Assembly (NCBI RefSeq): GCF_011299095.1
Contig: NZ_CP049889.1
Location: forward strand, 470,501 to 534,500
DNA: 64,000 nt
Origin: Jeotgalibaca porci
Lineage (GTDB): Bacteria > Bacillota > Bacilli > Lactobacillales > Aerococcaceae
Reading direction: 5' to 3'
How positions within the stretch are numbered: the stretch's first letter is position 1; every line of letters starts with the position of its first letter. The notes under the pieces are model-generated. The model was given only the letters and a program-made list of their open reading frames with translations, was not told where the DNA came from and did not search any database. Shown one piece after another: positions 56,027 to 64,000 of the stretch. The position numbers were made by a program, and so were the translations under genes.

Positions 56027-57355
56027 TTATTCAAAGATAGATTGTATGAATTGTTTAGCTTGTTCGATAAATGATGGCTTTTGATTCTCAGCCATTTCTT
56101 CTGGTTGTTGCATGTGTGTCTGCTCTTGTTGCATTTGAACAGGCTTTTGTTGTTTATGTTGCATTGGGACAACTTTCGCTGCTTCGTGAACAGGTTTCCC
56201 TGCTTTCTTTTTCGCAACCAGATTAATTTCATCTTGCTCGCCCATATATTTGATTAGTCCCAAGCTTGTTGCAAAAATCGGATTACGCATCCCCATCTCT
56301 TCAGGAACATAATGCTTCACGTTCACTTCGAAGATTTCTTCTGCGAGTTCCAAAACGCCAGGTATTGCGGATCCACCACCCGTTAGGACAATGCCGCCTG
56401 GTAGTTCACGCGCTTCAACTTGATCTAATGCTTTTTTGATTGTGTTAAAGATTTGTACAACACGTGCTTCAATTATCTCAGATAAATATTTTTCATCAAC
56501 CTTAACCGGCTCTTCTTTGCCAATAACAGGTACTGGGAAAAATTCATCATCGGAAGCATCTTCAGGAATTGCATAGCCGTATTCACGTTTAATGTACTCA
56601 GCATTTTCCATCGTTGTATTTAAGATAATGGAGATATCTTTTGTGACCAGGCTGCCGCCTTCTGGATCGACATACACGAATTTCAATTGGTTATCATGCA
56701 TCACAGATGCCGTCGTTTGACCGCCACCCATGTCAATTAAAATCGTTCCAAAATCACGCTCACCACGGTTCATCGCAATGCTTGAAACAGCTAAGGGTTG
56801 GACAACCATGTCTTGGATAACCAAGCCCGCACGTTCCACACAACGCTTGATGTTGTGGATAATTGTTTTTGGTCCCGTAATCATACTTGCGTATAATTCT
56901 AAACGGACACCAATCATACCACGTGGATCACGGATACCGTCAAAGCCATCGACGATGAATTCTTCTGGAATAACAGAAATAATTTCACGTTCAGGCGGTA
57001 AAGACCGAACACGTGCTGCTTCAAAAACATTTTGAACATCACGGTCTGTAATTTCCTTGTTTTCACTCGCTACGGCATACATGCCATGGCACGGCTCGAT
57101 GCTGATTTGATTTCCAGGAATTCCTACTACTACTTGTTGAATTTTAGTTCCAGATTTTTTTTCTGCTTGTTCAACTGCTTTTTTGATAGATGCGACTGTT
57201 TCGTCAATATCGACAATCACACCACGATTGAGCCCTTTTGATACTTCATTCCCTACTCCAATAACGTTCAATTGATTGTTATAATATTCCGCTACAACGA
57301 CTTTTATTGAAGTGGTTCCAATATCTAGGCTGACAAATGAACCTTGTTTCTTCAT
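56027..57355 (-). CDS. ftsA: Cell division protein FtsA
   Basis: 442-residue actin-fold membrane tether of FtsZ. SLDIGTTSIKVVVAEYYN marks phosphate loop 1, IDMGGGQTTASVM phosphate 2 and IVLTGGGSAIPGV the adenosine loop. Between the core and the C-terminal amphipathic helix (SFIEQAKQFIQSIFE) lies a low-complexity stretch rich in Met, Gln and His (VPMQHKQQKPVQMQQEQ). A promoter with extended -10 TGCTAAAAT lies in the 183-bp gap before it. Confidence 0.97.
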   Translation of the reverse strand: MKKQGSFVSLDIGTTSIKVVVAEYYNNQLNVIGVGNEVSKGLNRGVIVDIDETVASIKKAVEQAEKKSGTKIQQVVVGIPGNQISIEPCHGMYAVASENKEITDRDVQNVFEAARVRSLPPEREIISVIPEEFIVDGFDGIRDPRGMIGVRLELYASMITGPKTIIHNIKRCVERAGLVIQDMVVQPLAVSSIAMNRGERDFGTILIDMGGGQTTASVMHDNQLKFVYVDPEGGSLVTKDISIILNTTMENAEYIKREYGYAIPEDASDDEFFPVPVIGKEEPVKVDEKYLSEIIEARVVQIFNTIKKALDQVEARELPGGIVLTGGGSAIPGVLELAEEIFEVNVKHYVPEEMGMRNPIFATSLGLIKYMGEQDEINLVAKKKAGKPVHEAAKVVPMQHKQQKPVQMQQEQTHMQQPEEMAENQKPSFIEQAKQFIQSIFE

Positions 57356-57538
57356 TTTATTGAAACCTCCATTTTACTGATGCATGCATAAAACAAAAAT
57401 AACCTTTGTGATATTGATGGTTCAATGTTGCTTCGTTTTTATTTTGCTAATTACTAAAAATGTTTATACCTTATCTATTTTAGCATAACCACGCACTGTT
57501 TTTAAGTTTTTTAACAATTAATCAAAGGATTTTTTTGT

Positions 57539-58315
57539 TTATTCTTCCGTTTGTGTTTCTATATCAATTTCTTTCTCAGTCACACTGTTAAACGGAGTGA
57601 AAAACACGCCGACCTCCATGTCGATTATCCCTTTTTTTCCCTTCAACTTTTGTATGATATCAGGGTAATAAGCTAACTTGTTAGAAAAGTCAGTGATATT
57701 GGCAATCACTTGATTCCCATCATTCATATAAATCGAGATTTTATAAGGGTTTGTTTTTGTACCCATATACTGAATCTCTGAAATCGTATCATGAATATCT
57801 TTACTCATATCTTTGAAACCGCTGATAAACTCATTCAAAAGCGGACCTTGTTCAAACTTAGTCAGCAATGGTTTATTCCCCATTGGAAATTTTAATGATT
57901 CATTCAGAATCATTCCGTTCTCCAGAATACTCTGATAACGGTTGTTTTCACTCAAATAAGCGAGTGTTTGGTAGTCTGCTACCTTAATAATGATATCATT
58001 TAAACCGGTACGCTTGACAGTAACAGCCTTAACTTGTGGCAAAGAGGCCATTATTTGTGCTTCAATTGCTTTTTCACTCGCTAACGTACCAATAACGGTC
58101 TGTTTTGATGTAATCTTCGAAGCATCTAAAACGAGTTGATCCGGAATGGTTGAATCTCCTTCTACAAATAGTTCTCCAACTTTGCCATATGGCGAAATGA
58201 GAAATCCCGTTATCATCAAACCGACTGTGAATACCAAGTACAAAACAGAATAATTCTTTTTACTTGGCTGTGCTTGCTTATTCATTTTTTCTTTCCAGGA
58301 GCCAAACCATCTCAT
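57539..58315 (-). CDS. divIB: Cell division protein DivIB (FtsQ)
   Basis: 258 residues: a short basic cytoplasmic N-terminus, one membrane helix (about 25-43), a POTRA domain starting GKVGELFVEGDSTIPDQLVL, then a beta domain and an acidic tail. Bridges FtsL/DivIC and the septal wall synthases. Shorter than many enterococcal DivIB proteins, which have long cytoplasmic parts. Between murG and ftsA, the normal place. Confidence 0.93.
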   Translation of the reverse strand: MRWFGSWKEKMNKQAQPSKKNYSVLYLVFTVGLMITGFLISPYGKVGELFVEGDSTIPDQLVLDASKITSKQTVIGTLASEKAIEAQIMASLPQVKAVTVKRTGLNDIIIKVADYQTLAYLSENNRYQSILENGMILNESLKFPMGNKPLLTKFEQGPLLNEFISGFKDMSKDIHDTISEIQYMGTKTNPYKISIYMNDGNQVIANITDFSNKLAYYPDIIQKLKGKKGIIDMEVGVFFTPFNSVTEKEIDIETQTEE

Positions 58316-58338
58316 TGTGCGCTCACCTCCGACTGAGA

Positions 58339-59436
58339 TTACATGATTTCTTGCATGACTGCAAAGAGGCGGTCACTCGCGTCCGGAACGCCCAATTCAA
58401 TCGCACGTACAGACATCTTTTCGCGTTTTTCTTTATTCGTCAGCAATAGTTCAATGGTGTCATATAAACGTGTGCCATTCAAATCCGCTTCTTCAATAAT
58501 CATAGCTGCACCATTATTAGCCAAACTTTCTGCGTTTCGCAGTTGATGATTCGCTGTCACATAGGGACTTGGAATTAAAACACTTGGAATCCCCAGCGCT
58601 GTTAATTCTGTCAATGTTGTCGCACCACTGCGACAGACAACAAGTTCAACTTTACGGAAAAGTGCCGGCATGTTATCGGTATAAGGCAGAACCTTTACAT
58701 TTGAAATACCGGGTAGCAAACTCGAAATTTGTTTTTCAACTTTTTCGAAATGTCTCTCACCAGTAATCAAAATAGCCTGCATATTTTCACCAGCAAAACG
58801 AGCGGCTGCTTCTACCAGCGATTGATTAATTTTCTCAGCACCACGACTACCACCAAAAACAAGGGCAGTCGGTAAATCATTTGATAGACCATAATCGGTC
58901 AAGTTCGCTGTCTCCGTAATATCGACTACTTCCTGTGCACGCGGGTTACCCGTGTAGACCACTTTATTTCCATATTTTCCGAAGTCTTGACGTACATCTT
59001 CGAAACAAATTGCAATACGGTCTACAAAGCGAGCCAGAAATTTATTGGTTACGCCTGCGACAGAATTTTGCTCATGAATAACGGTAGGAATATTTAAGCG
59101 TGAAGCTGCATATAAAACCGGTGCACAGACATAGCCACCTGTCCCGATGACAACATCAGGATTAAATTCTTTTACAATTTTTTTTGATTTTTGGACGCTC
59201 GTTAACATCAAGTAGACTGTTTTTAAATTATCAAGCGATAATGAACGTTTCAGTCCTTGAATATCGACTGAACGAAAAGGAACCCCTGCTTTGGGAACAA
59301 TCGTGCTTTCCAACCCACGTTCCGTTCCTACGTACAGAAATTCCGCATCCGGATGAACGGTTTTAATACGGCGCATTAATGCCAGGGCCGGATAAATATG
59401 GCCACCGGTACCGCCGCCAGATAGTAATATTTTCAC
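58339..59436 (-). CDS. murG: UDP-N-acetylglucosamine transferase MurG
   Basis: 365-residue GT-B glycosyltransferase converting lipid I to lipid II at the inner membrane face. VKILLSGGGTGGHIYPAL marks the N-terminal loop, and VVCRSGATTLTELTALGIPS the donor site. The start is GTG at 59434-59436, six bases after AGGAGG and one base after the murD stop codon; this matches the family start better than the ATG seven codons upstream. Confidence 0.97.
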   Translation of the reverse strand: MKILLSGGGTGGHIYPALALMRRIKTVHPDAEFLYVGTERGLESTIVPKAGVPFRSVDIQGLKRSLSLDNLKTVYLMLTSVQKSKKIVKEFNPDVVIGTGGYVCAPVLYAASRLNIPTVIHEQNSVAGVTNKFLARFVDRIAICFEDVRQDFGKYGNKVVYTGNPRAQEVVDITETANLTDYGLSNDLPTALVFGGSRGAEKINQSLVEAAARFAGENMQAILITGERHFEKVEKQISSLLPGISNVKVLPYTDNMPALFRKVELVVCRSGATTLTELTALGIPSVLIPSPYVTANHQLRNAESLANNGAAMIIEEADLNGTRLYDTIELLLTNKEKREKMSVRAIELGVPDASDRLFAVMQEIM

Positions 59437-59437
59437 G

Positions 59438-60817
59438 TCATCCCTCCTCTTGTTCATGTTTCAATGCATGGACGGCATCAATAAATGCGTCCCCGCGAAT
59501 TTCAAAGTTTTTGTATTGATCCCAGCTTGCACACGCTGGTGACAACAGAATAACGTCGCCCTCTTGGCTGTTATCCAGTGCCAACGGAACTGCTGTAGTG
59601 ATTGTTTCTGTTTCGATTATTGTAGGAATGCCAGCTTTCTCGGCAGCATCGCTCAAGCGCTCTTTCGTTTCACCAAAAACGATAATAGTGTGAACGTTTT
59701 TCATCGCAGGGATTAATTCATCAAATGAATTCCCACGATCCAATCCACCTGCCAAATAAACAATAGATTTATCCGGGAAACTATTAAGGGCTGTTTGAGC
59801 AGCTGTAATATTGGTTGATTTTGAATCGTTATAGAAGACACGACCCGCAACTTCTGTTACATACTGAATCCGATGTTTGACGCCGCCAAATGCACGCAAT
59901 GCTTCGGTAATTGATTCGTTGTCTGCCCCTTTTAACTTTGCCACTGCAATAGCTGCCAGAGCATTTTCAACGTTGTGACTGCCCGGAACACCTATTGCAT
60001 CCACTGGCATAATCTTCTCACCTTTGAAGTACAGCCATTCTTCTAAGACATACGCACCTTGTTCGACTACCTCAATTCGTGAGAAGGGAACAATCTGCGC
60101 AGCAGCTGTTTTTGATAGTTCGCGCAATTCTTCTTGATCCCAGTTTAAGACAAGGTAATCTTCGGCTGTTTGGTTCATTGTAATACGCCATTTTGCTTCG
60201 ACATACGCTTCTCTTGTCCCATGGTAATCCAAATGTGAAGAACCAATATTCGTAATAACTGCAATCTCAGGATGGTACGTATCAATACCCATCAGTTGGA
60301 AGCTAGAAAGTTCCATGATGATATCATCCTCAGCCGGTGCTTCTTTGGCTATCGTTGATGCTGGAATACCGATATTTCCGGCTTTGTGCGCAACGCCTTT
60401 TTTTCGGTTTCGTTTTAAGATTTCATGAACCATCGTCGTTGTCGTCGTTTTTCCATTTGAGCCGGTAATCGCGATAAGTGATGCTGCCATTATTTCATAA
60501 GCCAGTTCCACTTCAGTAAAAATAGGGATATTCAGTGCTAATGCACGTTGAACCATTTCATTTGAATAAGGAATTCCCGGGTTCTTAATAATATAAGCAA
60601 ACGACTCATCCAATAAATCTACCGGGTGATACCCTGATATAACACGAATACCGGATGCAATTAATTCCTGTGCATCCGGATTATCCGCTAATTCTTTAGA
60701 ATCATTCACAGTTACCATTGCTCCGAGTTCATGCAACAATTTTGCCGCATGAAACCCGCTGAGAGCCAAGCCGAGAACGAGTACTTTTTTATTTTCGTAA
60801 CGTGTATGTTTTACCAT
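59438..60817 (-). CDS. murD: UDP-MurNAc-L-alanine:D-glutamate ligase MurD
   Basis: 459-residue Mur ligase. The P-loop is AITGSNGKTTTTTMVHEIL (about 115-130), with HYSSSHLDYHG-type TNIGSSHLDYHGT, and the C-terminal part has YNDSKSTNITA, the carbamoylated/UDP-linked site region. ATG at 60815-60817 follows GGAGGAAAACAC; an upstream TTG is part of the leader. Gap of 13 bp to mraY. Confidence 0.97.
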   Translation of the reverse strand: MVKHTRYENKKVLVLGLALSGFHAAKLLHELGAMVTVNDSKELADNPDAQELIASGIRVISGYHPVDLLDESFAYIIKNPGIPYSNEMVQRALALNIPIFTEVELAYEIMAASLIAITGSNGKTTTTTMVHEILKRNRKKGVAHKAGNIGIPASTIAKEAPAEDDIIMELSSFQLMGIDTYHPEIAVITNIGSSHLDYHGTREAYVEAKWRITMNQTAEDYLVLNWDQEELRELSKTAAAQIVPFSRIEVVEQGAYVLEEWLYFKGEKIMPVDAIGVPGSHNVENALAAIAVAKLKGADNESITEALRAFGGVKHRIQYVTEVAGRVFYNDSKSTNITAAQTALNSFPDKSIVYLAGGLDRGNSFDELIPAMKNVHTIIVFGETKERLSDAAEKAGIPTIIETETITTAVPLALDNSQEGDVILLSPACASWDQYKNFEIRGDAFIDAVHALKHEQEEG

Positions 60818-60830
60818 GTGTTTTCCTCCG

Positions 60831-61796
60831 TTAAACAAATAACATCAGGCCAATAATTGCTGCAACTAACCCGATCAACCAGAATGTGATAACGACACGC
60901 CATTCACTCCATCCACTCATTTCGAAGTGATGATGAATAGGGCTCATCTTGAAAATACGTTTGCCACGCAATTTGAACGAAGAAACTTGAAGAATCACGC
61001 TGGCCGTTTCAATCACGAACACCAACCCAATAATTAACAAGCTCCACTCCAGACGCAGCATTAAAGCGACTACTGCCAGACTGGCTCCAAGAGCTAACGA
61101 TCCCACATCCCCCATAAAAATTTTGGCTGGTTTTTTATTATAAATAAAGAAACCAATTAATCCGCCGATTATAGTTAGACAGAACAACAATACTTCCGTT
61201 TGACCTTGGATATAGGCGATATAGGCATACGCACCATACGCAATCGATGCAGTCCCCGCTACAAGTCCATCCAAACCATCTGTTAGATTCACAGCGTTTG
61301 AAAAGCCCGTAATCCAGATTATCGCAAACAGTGCAAATACAATCCAATTATCGACTGCACCGAAGATTGGTAACGTAATTAATGGTTCTGCCCCACTAAT
61401 TGAAAATAAAAGAACAAAGATTGCTGATCCAACAAGTTGGGCAATAAATTTCTGTTTAGATTTCAATCCTTCGTTTTGTTTTTTGAAAATGATAATAAAA
61501 TCATCTAAGAATCCAATCAAAGCAAAAAATAGGAGCGTAAAAAGTAATGTGAGTGTTGTGTAGTTTAAGACTTCTTTCCAGGCTGCGATTCCAATCGTGA
61601 TTAACGCTGCTGAAACGACAAACACTAGTCCGCCCATTGTTGGCGTTCCACTTTTTACTTCATGCCAAAGCGGTCCTTCCTCTCGCGTTGTTTGTCCATA
61701 CCGGCGCATTTTAAAGTAGCCAATAAAGATAGGCATGATGCTGACTGTTAAAGCAAAACTAAATGCTAACGGCAGCAACATTTCGGTTCCTTGCAT
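60831..61796 (-). CDS. mraY: Phospho-MurNAc-pentapeptide transferase MraY
   Basis: 321 residues with about ten membrane helices. The catalytic loops are visible: GFLDDFIIIFKKQNEGL, NAVNLTDGLDGLVAG, and FMGDVGSLALG; the C-terminal histidine motif is SPIHHHFE. It makes lipid I on undecaprenyl phosphate. GAGGAGGAATCGGT precedes the ATG. Between pbp2x and murD. Confidence 0.98.
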   Translation of the reverse strand: MQGTEMLLPLAFSFALTVSIMPIFIGYFKMRRYGQTTREEGPLWHEVKSGTPTMGGLVFVVSAALITIGIAAWKEVLNYTTLTLLFTLLFFALIGFLDDFIIIFKKQNEGLKSKQKFIAQLVGSAIFVLLFSISGAEPLITLPIFGAVDNWIVFALFAIIWITGFSNAVNLTDGLDGLVAGTASIAYGAYAYIAYIQGQTEVLLFCLTIIGGLIGFFIYNKKPAKIFMGDVGSLALGASLAVVALMLRLEWSLLIIGLVFVIETASVILQVSSFKLRGKRIFKMSPIHHHFEMSGWSEWRVVITFWLIGLVAAIIGLMLFV

Positions 61797-61851
61797 ACCG
61801 ATTCCTCCTCTAATTCATATAGTTGTTGTAAGCGTGAAAGCTTAGCGCTTG

Positions 61852-64000
61852 TTATTCTAAAATAATTTTCACGGAATCTTCCGGATTCAGAAGTGAGCCT
61901 TCACTCAACTCTTGATGGACCACATAGCCCTCTCCTTCGAATTCAAAGGTTACACCTGTCATCTCAGCTACTTTCAAGACATCATCTCTTGACCAACCTC
62001 TGACATCCGGCATCGTCATTGCGCCTTCCGTCATTAATAAGATTTTTTGGTTCAAGATAGTTGTTGTATCTTCAACAGGGAATTGTTGCACAATACGACT
62101 ACCGTTTCCGATAATACCAATCGCGCTAAAGCCATTCATTTGCAAGACATCAATCGCGGCCGCTTTTTCCTCGTTAATGACTGAGGGAATTTCTACCTCG
62201 GTAATCGGTGTATCCGAATCCTCTCCCAATTCCGCATAAGAAATGGCACGGGTCATCAACGGATTAAAAACATCCGATAAATAGTCTACAAATAATTTTT
62301 GTTCATTATTTTTTGGTAATTTCAACGTCACATAGAGAATATATTCTGGGTCTTCAATAGGCGCAAAGCCTGCTGTGGAATACAAATATTCATAAGTACC
62401 TGTATAGTAGCGGCCAGAATCAGGATTAACCAATTCGGCTGTCCCCGTCTTCACGCCTACTTCAGCGTTATCGATTTGATAAGCAGATGCAGTACCATAT
62501 TCCGCATAAACAACTTCCGTTAAATACTGTAAGACTGATTGTGCTGTCTCAGCTGAAATAGGTGAAGAAACTTCTTCCGGCACTGTTTTTGTTTCTTTGC
62601 CAGTCTTTGGATCCACAACCTTATCAATATAGTGAAGTTTCATCATCTTCCCATCGTTCGCAATTGCCGTGAAGGCTTGAACGAGTTGGAAAGGTGTCAC
62701 AGTCACCCCTTGACCAAAGGATGTATTGGCTTTTTCCAACGGGTAATCATAGTTATAATTCCCTGTTGCTTCGCTGTCCAATCCCGAATTCGTTGACGTA
62801 GCGATACCAAAAGCTTTCATATACGATTCCCATACATCAAAGCCCATTAGTTCAATCAGTTTTACGACTGCAACGTTACTCGAACGTGCAAATCCTTCCA
62901 AATAAGAAATTTGGCCCCATCCGATTTTGTTGTAGTCCGAAACAATCCCGCCTTCAACCGCAATCGAACCGGATTGATACGTCACATGAGGGTTAAACAC
63001 ACCTTCTTCTACTGCAGCCGCAACCGTTAGAATTTTAAAGGTTGAACCTGGTTCAAACGATTCTTCAACAAGTAAATTCTGCCATTTCAAATCGATATCT
63101 TCCATCGTTGTTGCATTAAAGGTTGGGCGTTGCGTCGCTGCCATAACAGCTCCCGTTTTGGGATTCACTAACATAGCCACCATGGATTCAGGTTGGGCTT
63201 CTTCGTAGACTTGCGTCATCAACGATTCTAAGTACGTTTGCAGACGACGATCCAGCGTTAAATAAACGTCTTTCCCGTCTGTCGGCTCTTCCACAACCAT
63301 CTCTCCGCCCGGCAAAACATAGCCTAAGGAATCTTGTTGTTGGACAGCTTCACCATCTACACCTTTTAAGAGGTCATCGTATGCTTTTTCGACACCCATC
63401 TGCCCTGTCAGAACAGATTCGCCTTCTGTTTTAGCTTCTTCATCCAAAGCTGCGTAGCCGACTAAATGCGACGCAAAGATACCATTTGGATACAAGCGTG
63501 ACGGTGTCTCTTCAAAGACCAGACCCGGTACATTTTCTTCTTCAATTTTCATTTTAACACCATAAGATAAATCAGAACCTGCATTCCCGAATTCAACTTG
63601 GTCAACATCCGGCTGACTGATTATTTTATAGATTTCTTCTCGTGGCATATCAATATACTTCGCGAGTACTTCTGCTGTTTTTTCCTTATCAACGATGTGA
63701 TTAGGCTTTTCTTTGTCTTCGCTCCATTTATCAGTCAAAACACCGATTAACGAATAAGAAGTAGCATCCAGAGCAATCGGGTTTCCACCAATATCATAGA
63801 TGGTTCCTCTTTTTGCCGGTAGAATGCTACTCCTAGTATACAAGTCATCAATCCGCTCGCTTAAGTTTTCGCCATTTACCGATTTGGTAATCATAATAGT
63901 CGAAAAGCGTACGATAAATAGAAGGAATACCAATCCAGTCAGAAGCATCATCACGCGCGTCATGTTGCGTCTATTTTTTTGTGGATTGTTTTGATCTTTC
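61852..64000 (-). CDS. Penicillin-binding protein 2x (FtsI type), 5' end outside the window
   Basis: Septal class B transpeptidase. At least 703 residues from the first visible ATG, but the frame is open to the window edge (KDQNNPQKNRRN before that ATG), so the true start probably lies outside. One membrane helix follows (MLLTGLVFLLFIVRFS), then a dimerisation domain, the active-site GSTFK, SSN in RSSNVAVV, and KTGT in VKTGTAELV. Two PASTA repeats end the protein. First visible gene of the dcw run, 55 bp before mraY. Confidence 0.95.
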   Translation of the reverse strand, partial: KDQNNPQKNRRNMTRVMMLLTGLVFLLFIVRFSTIMITKSVNGENLSERIDDLYTRSSILPAKRGTIYDIGGNPIALDATSYSLIGVLTDKWSEDKEKPNHIVDKEKTAEVLAKYIDMPREEIYKIISQPDVDQVEFGNAGSDLSYGVKMKIEEENVPGLVFEETPSRLYPNGIFASHLVGYAALDEEAKTEGESVLTGQMGVEKAYDDLLKGVDGEAVQQQDSLGYVLPGGEMVVEEPTDGKDVYLTLDRRLQTYLESLMTQVYEEAQPESMVAMLVNPKTGAVMAATQRPTFNATTMEDIDLKWQNLLVEESFEPGSTFKILTVAAAVEEGVFNPHVTYQSGSIAVEGGIVSDYNKIGWGQISYLEGFARSSNVAVVKLIELMGFDVWESYMKAFGIATSTNSGLDSEATGNYNYDYPLEKANTSFGQGVTVTPFQLVQAFTAIANDGKMMKLHYIDKVVDPKTGKETKTVPEEVSSPISAETAQSVLQYLTEVVYAEYGTASAYQIDNAEVGVKTGTAELVNPDSGRYYTGTYEYLYSTAGFAPIEDPEYILYVTLKLPKNNEQKLFVDYLSDVFNPLMTRAISYAELGEDSDTPITEVEIPSVINEEKAAAIDVLQMNGFSAIGIIGNGSRIVQQFPVEDTTTILNQKILLMTEGAMTMPDVRGWSRDDVLKVAEMTGVTFEFEGEGYVVHQELSEGSLLNPEDSVKIILE

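Overview
The window comes from a low-GC Gram-positive bacterium of the Lactobacillales. A Carnobacteriaceae-like genus is my best guess, but this is inference from gene content and cannot be settled from one window. The signs are the fused glutathione synthase gshF, an L27 protein with a cleavable leader next to its protease gene prp, four T-box leaders, a Gram-positive 6S RNA beside rarA, the XpaC/TelA pair, and a Bacillus-type dcw order (pbp2x-mraY-murD-murG-divIB-ftsA-ftsZ-ylmE-sepF-ylmG-ylmH-divIVA-ileS). Nearly everything is core chromosome. The only complete mobile element is one IS3-family insertion; there is also a truncated group II intron. I saw no tRNA, rRNA, CRISPR array or prophage.

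Layout. 1-6.4 kb: alaS (3' end outside the window) with an Ala T-box, a lipid kinase and recD2. 6.4-16 kb: a 42-bp repeat array, mnmA, a formate/nitrite-type channel, and a sulfur-linked run (gshF, an M50 membrane protease, a cysteine desulfurase, a DUF1831 protein); then divergent rarA and 6S RNA. 16-25 kb: a universal stress protein, a 51-bp hairpin array, ackA and ytxK, the rplU-prp-rpmA operon with its L21 leader, an MFS carrier and a T-box-controlled amino-acid ABC transporter with two binding proteins. 25-39 kb: mreBCD, csp, radC, a HAD phosphatase, folC, valS with its T-box, tpx, thiI with its partner desulfurase, and ezrA; much of this order resembles Bacillus. 39-47 kb: rpsD with a long leader, a membrane-anchored XRE regulator, the intron remnant, a structured 3'-UTR element, mtnN, nudF, xpaC-telA, glsB, a second csp and a MalY-type lyase. 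47-48.7 kb: an IS3-family element inserted in a hairpin repeat. 48.7-64 kb: ileS with its T-box, then the division and wall cluster, ending inside pbp2x (5' end outside the window).

Most genes serve translation (alaS, valS, ileS, mnmA, thiI, rpsD, rplU, rpmA), envelope growth and division (mre, ezrA, dcw), genome maintenance (recD2, rarA, radC) and sulfur or redox chemistry (gshF, two desulfurases, tpx, malY, mtnN).

The most unusual signals are non-coding. First, a two-hairpin element follows the stop codons of dgk and mtnN; its outer stem shows compensatory changes and its loop differs greatly in size. Second, three intergenic tandem arrays differ in sequence but share one plan: each unit is a hairpin plus a short linker, with periods of 42, 51 and 51 bp. 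Third, a cluster of GCCGGT-core hairpins lies between mreB and csp. Database searches would be needed to show whether any of these is undescribed.
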